From assembly GCA_016197205.1 (NCBI GenBank), contig JACPWG010000144.1, forward strand, positions 62,001 through 126,000: a DNA stretch of 64,000 nucleotides, in the 5' to 3' direction. Of this stretch, positions 58,476-64,000 are shown piece after piece. Source of the stretch: Planctomycetota bacterium. GTDB taxonomy: Bacteria > Planctomycetota > MHYJ01 > WSZJ01 > JACPWG01. Under the pieces are notes generated by a model that saw nothing but the letters and a program-made list of their open reading frames with translations, had not been told where the DNA came from and did no database searches. The translations under genes and the position numbers were made by a program. Each line of letters starts with the position of its first letter. Position 1 is the first letter of the stretch.

Positions 58476-60697
58476 CCCGCGGCCTCCATCACCACCTCGG
58501 GCAGCGCGGGGATCTTGCGCACCGACACGCCCAGCGCGTCTTCGATCGCGTTCAGGATCGCGGGCGCCGGCCCGTCCATCGGCAGCTCCCCTACGCCCTT
58601 CGCGCCCGCGGGTCCGTACTCGTACGGGACCTCCTGGAAGAACACGCGGATCGGCGGCAGGTCGACCGACGTCGGCATGACGTAGTTCGTCATCTTTCCG
58701 TTTACCATCCGGCCGTTCGCGAGAATGACGTTTTCGTAGAGCGCGAACCCGATCGCCTGCGCCACGCCGCCCTCCACTTGTCCGGCGGCGAACACGGGGT
58801 GGAGCACGCGACCGATGTCCTGCACGGCGACGAAGTCATCGACGCGCGTCTCATACGTCACCGTGTCCACGCTGACGGCGGCGACGTAGACCGCCCAGCC
58901 GAAGGCGCCGTAGGCCGCGCCCGTGTAGGTCTTGTCGTCCCACTTGACGTGCGGCGGCAGCTCGTATTTCGCCTGCGCTTGCAGCGTCCCGTGCAGGTCC
59001 AGGTAGCGGTCGCAGGCCTCCGCCCAGGCGCGGTCGTCGTAGGTCACGCCCAGGAAGCCGCCCGCGCGCAGTTTGTCGCGAAGCCCGAGCGCCGCGGTCT
59101 CCACGAGTTTGCCCACGATCATGGCCGTGCGCGAAGCGACGGTCGGGCCGCTGTTCGGCACCCGCGAGGTGTCGGGCTGCGCGACCTCCACCCAGTCGTA
59201 GGGGATCGCAAGGGCGTCGGCCACGATTTGCGAAAAGATGGTGTTCGTCCCCTGGCCGATCTCCGTGCTCGCGGCCAGGACCGTTACTCGCCCGCCCCGC
59301 CCCGCCTCCGCGCCGACGACCGAGGCGAGGTAGCTCTCTCCCGAGCCGGTGAAGCCGGACCCGTGAAAAAAAACTGCCAGCCCGAGCCCCTTTTTCACGG
59401 CGTCGGCCCCGCTTCGGTTGTGGGCCGCGAACTCCTCCTTGCGGCGCCGCCACTCGGACTTTTCGAGGGCGAGGTCGAGGAGCGACGGGAGGTTGATCTT
59501 TTCGAGGACCTCCTGCTGGGTCGCGGTGGTCTCCCCCTGCCGCAGCAGGTTGCGCCGGCGAAGCTCCTCCGGCGAAAGCCCGAGTGCCCGCGCCGCGCGG
59601 TCCAGGTGGCGCTCGAGGGCGAAGATCGACTGCGGCGCGCCGAACCCGCGGAAGGCGCCATGCGGCGGGGCGTTGGTCGCGACCGCCCGCGAGCGGATCC
59701 GGACGTGGTCGCAGCGGTAGGGGCCGGCGGCGTGGATCGTCCCGCGCGAGAGGACGACCGGCGAGAGCGTGACGTACGCGCCGGCATCGACCACGAAGTC
59801 GATCTCCATGCCGAGGAGTCGGCCGTCGCGGCTGAGCGCGGTCTTGTGCCGCGTGCGCGAGGGGTGGCGCTTGGTGGTGGCGACCATGTCCTCGGCTCGG
59901 TCGTAGATGATCTTCACGGGCCGCCCGCCCGCCTTCCAGGAGAGGAGCGCGGCGTGTCCGCCGATCATGGACGGGTACTCTTCTTTTCCGCCGAACCCGC
60001 CGCCGGTGGTCATCTGCACCACGCGCACGCGGTCGGGCGGGAGCCCGAAGAGCGGCATCAGGGCCTTGTGCACGTAGTAGGGGCACTGGAGCGAGCCCCA
60101 CACCGTCACGCCGTCGGCGGGGCTCGCCTGCGCGATCATCCCCTGCGGCTCGATGTAGAGCTGTTCCTGCGCGCCCGTTTCGTACTCCCCTTCGAAGACG
60201 AGGTCGGCCCGCGCCCACACGTCGTCGACCTTCCCCTTTTCCACGAGGAAGGATTTCATGACGTTGTCCTCGCCCCACACGACGGCCTTCCGCGCGAGCG
60301 AGTCTTCGATGCTGAAAACCGGGGGGAGCGGGTCGATGTCGAACGCGACGTGGCGGCGCGCCTCCTCGAGGAGGAAGCGGTCGGTGTGCGCGAGGAGGAC
60401 GATCGCCTCTTCCGGGTGGTTCACGAACTGGTCGGCGAGGAAGGGCTGGTCTTCGGTGAGGAGCGTGACGACGTTCTTCCCCGGGATGTCGCGGGCCGTG
60501 ACGATCGTGAACTCGTTCCAGGGGATGTCGCCCTCGTAGCGGATGCCGCGAATGCGCCCGCGCGGGACGCGGCTGCGGACCGTCACGCCGTGGAGCATGC
60601 CGGGCAGCGTCATGTCGTCCACGTAGCAGGCGGCGCCGCGGGTCTTTTCCTGACCTTCCTTGCGGCCGACGGAGGCGCCGATGAGCGGAGCGGGCAA
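58466..60697 (-). CDS. Xanthine dehydrogenase-type molybdopterin subunit
   Basis: A 743-residue catalytic subunit. TRGAACYVDDMTLPGMLHG begins the family fold. Cofactor and active-site motifs are all present: TTGGGFGGKEEYP, PHGAFRGFGAPQ with the Arg loop, STEIGQGTN, and GAKGVGELPMDG with catalytic E704. The substrate (purine, N-heterocycle or aldehyde) cannot be fixed from sequence. The TTG at 60697 is preferred as start because GGAGG lies 8 bp upstream and it gives the normal N-terminus; a frame open to 60985 adds Arg-rich promoter sequence. Its gene order, Mo-FeS-FAD, is the same as in the degenerate triad at 29013-33042. Confidence 0.92.
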   Translation of the reverse strand: MPAPLIGASVGRKEGQEKTRGAACYVDDMTLPGMLHGVTVRSRVPRGRIRGIRYEGDIPWNEFTIVTARDIPGKNVVTLLTEDQPFLADQFVNHPEEAIVLLAHTDRFLLEEARRHVAFDIDPLPPVFSIEDSLARKAVVWGEDNVMKSFLVEKGKVDDVWARADLVFEGEYETGAQEQLYIEPQGMIAQASPADGVTVWGSLQCPYYVHKALMPLFGLPPDRVRVVQMTTGGGFGGKEEYPSMIGGHAALLSWKAGGRPVKIIYDRAEDMVATTKRHPSRTRHKTALSRDGRLLGMEIDFVVDAGAYVTLSPVVLSRGTIHAAGPYRCDHVRIRSRAVATNAPPHGAFRGFGAPQSIFALERHLDRAARALGLSPEELRRRNLLRQGETTATQQEVLEKINLPSLLDLALEKSEWRRRKEEFAAHNRSGADAVKKGLGLAVFFHGSGFTGSGESYLASVVGAEAGRGGRVTVLAASTEIGQGTNTIFSQIVADALAIPYDWVEVAQPDTSRVPNSGPTVASRTAMIVGKLVETAALGLRDKLRAGGFLGVTYDDRAWAEACDRYLDLHGTLQAQAKYELPPHVKWDDKTYTGAAYGAFGWAVYVAAVSVDTVTYETRVDDFVAVQDIGRVLHPVFAAGQVEGGVAQAIGFALYENVILANGRMVNGKMTNYVMPTSVDLPPIRVFFQEVPYEYGPAGAKGVGELPMDGPAPAILNAIEDALGVSVRKIPALPEVVMEAAGCL

Positions 60698-60979
60698 GGC
60701 GAGAGCCTCCAGCCGGAGAGCGAGGACGGTACGCGAGCGAGGGCGACGATGGGAGCGAGGCGCGCGGCCGGACGATCGGGCGGCCAGTCGGGCGCGCGGC
60801 CGGACGATCAAGTAGTCGGATTGTATCCGGGAAGCGACGATTTCAAATAGCAAAATTCGAATTTCAAATGGCAAAGCTGGCCACGATCGCCAGCAGGGAC
60901 CAAGACGGGACTTTCTCGCGCAGCCGAAACAGGGCGAGCCGAGAGAAAGGGTTAGCGCTGTCGTGTGGGGGTAGCTAGA
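60698..60979. other. Divergent promoter region
   Basis: The 282 bp between the molybdopterin subunit and the GspF-like gene hold no gene. A direct repeat of GCGCGCGGCCGGACGATC (60760-60777 and 60792-60809) and an A/T-rich pair TTTCAAAT.GCAAA (60841-60875) lie around the minus-strand promoter. Confidence 0.5.
60820..60846 (-). promoter_or_regulatory. Promoter candidate for the molybdo-hydroxylase operon
   Basis: On the minus strand TTGAAA (60846-60841) and TACAAT (60825-60820, five of six matches) with a short 15-bp spacer, about 120 bp before the TTG start. Confidence 0.45.
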
Positions 60980-62137
60980 ATGCACCGTGCTCGATCCCGA
61001 ACCCTCCCTCTTTCCTTCCGCTTGCCTGATGAGGAATCGACCTCGGTCGCCGGGGAGGAATTGGCGATGCTCGGGAAGTCAATTGCCGCGGGGGCGGGGG
61101 GCGATTCCGAAGACCCGGCAACCGGCCCATGCGACCCGGTGCTTGGGGCGCTGAGGCTGGCGTTGTCGGCGGGGATGAATCTGCCGGACGCGCTGTCTCG
61201 CGTCTCGACCCTGCCGGAAGTTCGCCACGCCGCCGCCGATCTGGAGCGATGCGCAAGGGCGCTTCGATCGGGGATTCGGGGTTACGCGGTCGCTCGAATC
61301 GTGGGTTCCGCCTTGCCTCCGGCGACAGTCTGGGTGCTGGTCGCGAGCGATGCCCCCTCGACCGGGGACCTCGGCCGAGTTGCCGAGCTTCTGTGCGAGT
61401 ACGAGGCTCTCGAACGATTGGAGCGGTGCGCTTGGCGAAGGGTGGGAATCGTGCTGGCGCTGGCCGCGACCATGGGGTTCGGCTTCTGCCTGCTGTCCTG
61501 CTGGTTGCTCCCACAATTCGAAGAGACACTCTTACTCTTGGGGCGCAGTTTACCCCCGCTGACGGACTCGATGCTCAAAGTGGGACGGCATCGGCACGCC
61601 CTCACCCTGGCGATGGCGACCGTGGGACTGCTGACGCTTGGCGCCATTTTCCTCGCGGCTAGCCGCCAGAATTTCGTTCGGGTTCTCCGGCAGCTTGCTC
61701 TCCGGGTACCGCTGCTTCGCGGTCCTGCCTCCGCTGCGCTGTCGGCCCGCGTCGCCTATCTGCTCGCCGCGGCGCTCCAACGTGGGACCGCGCCCGCGGA
61801 GGCCCTGGAGCAGGTGGGACGGCTGCTTGGCCTCGCGACGGCCGGAAGCCATTCCCTACGATCGGCGTGGGAAAAGAGGGCGCCCCTCGGCCTGCTGCAG
61901 ACGCTCGGTAGTTGGGCTTGCCTGCCTGGCCGCGAGCTTTGGATGCTGGAACGCGGAGGCACAGCCGCGACTGCCGCGGAGTCGCTCGCCGCAGCCGCCC
62001 GTCGCAGTGCGCGGGAATTCCAGCAGTGGGCGCGAAAATTGGGCGGGCCGCTTCCCGCAGCGGCGATGCTGGCAATCATCAGCGGGCTCGCCGGCACCAT
62101 GGCTGCCGCGATGGTCCTTGCCCTGGTTGACCTCTGA
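60980..62137 (+). CDS. Type II secretion/type IV pilus inner-membrane protein, GspF-like
   Basis: A 385-residue protein of the GspF/PilC fold, with two cytoplasmic helical domains and three membrane spans. Domain 1 is LGALRLALSAGMNLPDALSRV; the spans are about VGIVLALAATMGFGFCLLSCWL, ALTLAMATVGLLTLGAIFLA, and AAMLAIISGLAGTMAAAMVLALV; domain 2 is RVAYLLAAALQRGTAPAEALEQVGRLLG. The match to GspF is at pattern level and diverged. The start is uncertain; ATG 60980 is used. It lies 57 kb from the pseudopilins but next to another pseudopilin-like gene. Confidence 0.75.
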   Translation: MHRARSRTLPLSFRLPDEESTSVAGEELAMLGKSIAAGAGGDSEDPATGPCDPVLGALRLALSAGMNLPDALSRVSTLPEVRHAAADLERCARALRSGIRGYAVARIVGSALPPATVWVLVASDAPSTGDLGRVAELLCEYEALERLERCAWRRVGIVLALAATMGFGFCLLSCWLLPQFEETLLLLGRSLPPLTDSMLKVGRHRHALTLAMATVGLLTLGAIFLAASRQNFVRVLRQLALRVPLLRGPASAALSARVAYLLAAALQRGTAPAEALEQVGRLLGLATAGSHSLRSAWEKRAPLGLLQTLGSWACLPGRELWMLERGGTAATAAESLAAAARRSAREFQQWARKLGGPLPAAAMLAIISGLAGTMAAAMVLALVDL

Positions 62138-62251
62138 AAGTGAATGTCATGATTCCACCGGCGACCGTGAGTCGCCGGGACGCAAACTGGCGAGCGGGTG
62201 CATCGAGAGGGAGAGTTGCTGTCTCCTGGTGCTCCGACCAAAGGAGACGCT

Positions 62252-62932
62252 GTGCGAAAGGGTCACGCAGCCGGATTCACCTTGCGCCAGATGCTCGTGG
62301 TGGTCGCGGCCTTCAGCGTCACGGTCTGCATCGGCGTGACGATCCAGGGGAGCCTGCGCGCCACGGTGCAGGAAGCCCACTGCTGGAACAACCAAAGCCA
62401 GCTCAGTTTCCTCATCACCCTATACGTATCGCGGTATGGGAGCGGTCGTCAATACCCCGGAAATGTCTCGGTCGGCGGGAGCGGCGCGCCGGTGCCGTCC
62501 GGTCCGAACGGCATCTTCTGGGCTCATCTCTATCGAGTGCCGAACCATTTCGAAGCGGTGTCCCAGCGACCGGGGAACGACGGCCTCTATGCGTGTACTC
62601 CGGTCGACAGCCACGCGTTCTCAACCACCACCCTCGACTACTCGGCCCCGAATTTTTCCGCGACCTGGACGACATCCGGAACCAATGGCTCCGGCGCGCC
62701 GGTCTTCCCCGGTGGCTGCCTGAGCGAGGCCGTACGTGGAGATGCCTTCATCTTCGGCGACCTCCCGGATGCTCCGGGCGGGACGCCGACCCACAAATGG
62801 GCGTCCCGCCTCGCGATCCATACTGAGTGCTGGCGTGGGATGTACTTCGACGGCCATCGAGGTACCCCTGAGCCCGGCTCCCCGCGAGCCCAGCAGTACG
62901 TCTCCCAGACGACAGGCGTGAGAACGCGCTGA
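62252..62932 (+). CDS. Atypical pseudopilin-like protein (Gln at +5)
   Basis: A 226-residue protein with a prepilin-like N-terminus: leader VRKGHAAG, then FTLRQMLVVVAAFSVTVCIGV. The residue at +5 is Gln instead of the conserved Glu. The rest resembles the planctomycete DUF1559-type pseudopilin: TVQEAHCWNNQSQLSFLITLY, then a Ser/Thr/Gly-rich domain ending WASRLAIHTECWRGMYFDGH. The GTG at 62252 has AAGGAGACGCT just upstream and gives a leader of normal length. It lies 114 bp after the GspF-like gene. Confidence 0.72.
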   Translation: MRKGHAAGFTLRQMLVVVAAFSVTVCIGVTIQGSLRATVQEAHCWNNQSQLSFLITLYVSRYGSGRQYPGNVSVGGSGAPVPSGPNGIFWAHLYRVPNHFEAVSQRPGNDGLYACTPVDSHAFSTTTLDYSAPNFSATWTTSGTNGSGAPVFPGGCLSEAVRGDAFIFGDLPDAPGGTPTHKWASRLAIHTECWRGMYFDGHRGTPEPGSPRAQQYVSQTTGVRTR

Positions 62933-63017
62933 CGACCGCAGCTTCCACCCTCGCCCCCCGCTCACATTGAAGCGACCGGTCCGCCGGAGCACCGCGCCCG
63001 TCACCCTCGGGAGTCGC

Positions 63018-63215
63018 TTACCCAGTCACCGCGTATTCGACAGACTTTGGATTCTCGACCCGCTTCGAGGCGTCCAGAACCTCAAGCCCGACCATGTTGC
63101 CGGCTTTGTCATAGTCCAGAATCACGCCGGGCTTCTCCTCGTCGCTCTCCTCGATCGGCGCGGTCGAGAGGACGATGCGAAGCACATCCGTCTCGCAGTC
63201 ATAGGTCACCTTCAC
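63018..63215 (-). CDS. DUF2283 domain protein (possible antitoxin)
   Basis: A 65-residue small protein with the DUF2283 pattern: MKVTYDCETDVLRIVLSTAPIEESDE, then GVILDYDKAGNMVGLEVLDAS. It is acidic, as are antitoxin-like members of this family. Its ATG overlaps the stop of the upstream DUF4258 gene by 4 bp. The pair has the form of a type II toxin-antitoxin module; the role has not been shown for this family in general. Confidence 0.8.
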   Translation of the reverse strand: MKVTYDCETDVLRIVLSTAPIEESDEEKPGVILDYDKAGNMVGLEVLDASKRVENPKSVEYAVTG

Positions 63216-63475
63216 GGCTCCGTCCTCCAGTACTTTTCAATCTTGCTCGTTCTGTAAACGGTCACCACCAGCGCGGGCTTCAGGCGAGTATCCACGATTA
63301 CACGCAGCAGGAACACCTTGGACCCGCCAAACTGGACGCGCGACTGGTAGGCCGCTCTCCCTTCCAGGGCGGGAACGACTTGTTCGGGCGCATGCATGAC
63401 TGCTTCCAGTCGGGCCAGGGTGATCCCCCGAGTTTGGAGTTCCTCTTGGGCATGCCGGCTGAGACGAAACTCCAT
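63212..63475 (-). CDS. DUF4258 domain protein (possible toxin)
   Basis: An 87-residue basic protein with the DUF4258 pattern: FRLSRHAQEELQTRGITLARLEAVMHAPEQVVP, a beta-hairpin region, then KVFLLRVIVDTRLKPALVVTVYRTSKIEKYW. The family is distantly RelE/YoeB-like. It is followed, with 4-bp overlap, by the DUF2283 gene, the usual order for this pair. The upstream region to 63659 holds no gene. Confidence 0.8.
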   Translation of the reverse strand: MEFRLSRHAQEELQTRGITLARLEAVMHAPEQVVPALEGRAAYQSRVQFGGSKVFLLRVIVDTRLKPALVVTVYRTSKIEKYWRTEP

Positions 63476-63659
63476 TCATCCTCCCGAGATCAGCAGTTCT
63501 CCGCATCTGCACGAGCCGGCCGCTTCTCCCCGGCCTTTGTGAGTTATTCTACCCACAGGTTGGTCCTTCCCGCAAGGGGCGGCGCCGCGTCTTGTCGCGA
63601 GAGTCACAGCGGTCCTGACAGGCGGTGGAGAAGTCGCTTCGCCGACCCGTTGGCACTTC

Positions 63660-64000
63660 TCAGTCCTTTGGCGAATGTCCCGCCTCGGCCCGCAGCCGCC
63701 GCGCCTCGTTCGCGTACGAGTTCGCGCGGGCGGCGAGCGCGGGGACTTGCAGCGCGATGGCCTCGAAGACCTTGATCGCCTGATCCAAGCGGCCCATCTT
63801 CTCGTACAGGACGCCGAGGTTCAGCGCGGCGAGCGGCTCCCCACGCTGGACGCCGGCCCGCAGGTCGGCCTCCGCGCGCCGAAAGCTCTCCGCGGGGTCG
63901 CCGCCGCGCGCGGCCTCCGCCACCGCCAGGCCGATGTACGCGCCACCCCGGTTCGAGCACGCTTGGCTCAGCTCCGGGTTGCGGCGGAGCGCATCGTCGC
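63660..64000 (-). CDS. TPR-repeat protein, C-terminal part, 5' end outside the window
   Basis: The frame is open to the window edge. The visible 113 residues read as TPRs: DDALRRNPELSQACSNRGGA, ESFRRAEADLRAGVQRGEPLAALNLGVLYEKMGRLDQAIKVFEAIA, ending AEAGHSPKD. In planctomycetes such C-terminal TPR arrays often belong to Ser/Thr kinases, but no kinase motif lies in the window. A GTG at 63923 could be an internal start; because the conserved TPR pattern continues upstream of it, the true start is outside. Confidence 0.7.
   Translation of the reverse strand, partial: DDALRRNPELSQACSNRGGAYIGLAVAEAARGGDPAESFRRAEADLRAGVQRGEPLAALNLGVLYEKMGRLDQAIKVFEAIALQVPALAARANSYANEARRLRAEAGHSPKD

Overview
The window is a 64 kb piece of a GC-rich, Gram-negative bacterial chromosome with mostly short operons on both strands. 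An LpxH (lipid A pathway), a cytochrome b558-type succinate dehydrogenase, a very large membrane Ser/Thr kinase, several single pseudopilins, a Uma2 protein and a dense set of short dispersed intergenic repeats together suggest Planctomycetota. That placement is inference: there is no rRNA or other marker gene here. I found no tRNA, rRNA, CRISPR array, phage or transposase.

Layout. 0.2-4.6 kb: five consecutive class III-signal pseudopilins behind a perfect sigma70-type promoter. 5-12 kb: a Ser/Thr kinase translationally coupled to lpxH, then pilT, then a HEAT-repeat membrane protein. 12.5-16.8 kb: an AIM24-family protein and sdhCAB. 17-20 kb: alpha/beta hydrolase, DUF1802 protein, CaiB/BaiF CoA-transferase. 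20.3-28.8 kb: a reductive pyrimidine catabolism cluster (class III aminotransferase, aldehyde dehydrogenase, hydA, preT, preA) without a beta-ureidopropionase. 29-33 kb: a molybdo-hydroxylase triad of the xanthine dehydrogenase type whose large subunit has lost the usual active-site motifs. 33-37.4 kb: pyrD, a divergent aldehyde dehydrogenase, a secreted hydrolase. 37.6-44.2 kb (minus strand): exported protein, Uma2 protein, aspartoacylase-like protein, transaldolase with a C-terminal EF-hand pair, ChaN-like protein. 44.3-51.8 kb: thrC-hom-lysC, a metallo-beta-lactamase-fold hydrolase, miaE, and a membrane TPR protein. 51.9-60.7 kb (minus): small secreted protein, M23 peptidase, BtuFCD-type ABC transporter, mug, and an intact xanthine dehydrogenase-type triad. 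61-64 kb: GspF-like protein, atypical pseudopilin, a DUF2283/DUF4258 pair and a TPR protein running off the end.

How the parts fit. PreT/PreA reduce uracil or thymine, HydA opens the ring, and the aminotransferase and aldehyde dehydrogenase can dispose of the beta-amino acid and its semialdehyde. thrC-hom-lysC is a compact aspartate-family operon. The pseudopilins, PilT, GspF-like protein and the kinase with a possible GspE/MshE-N-like N-terminus point to a type IV pilus or type II secretion machine whose main ATPase and secretin lie outside the window.

The most unusual signals are (i) an intact reading frame for a molybdopterin subunit in which the catalytic Glu and the cofactor-binding glycine motif are replaced, next to an altered second [2Fe-2S] motif, while an intact paralogous triad lies 26 kb away; and (ii) several families of short intergenic repeats, some forming inverted arrays that fill the whole gap from one gene's stop codon to the next gene's ribosome binding site or start codon.
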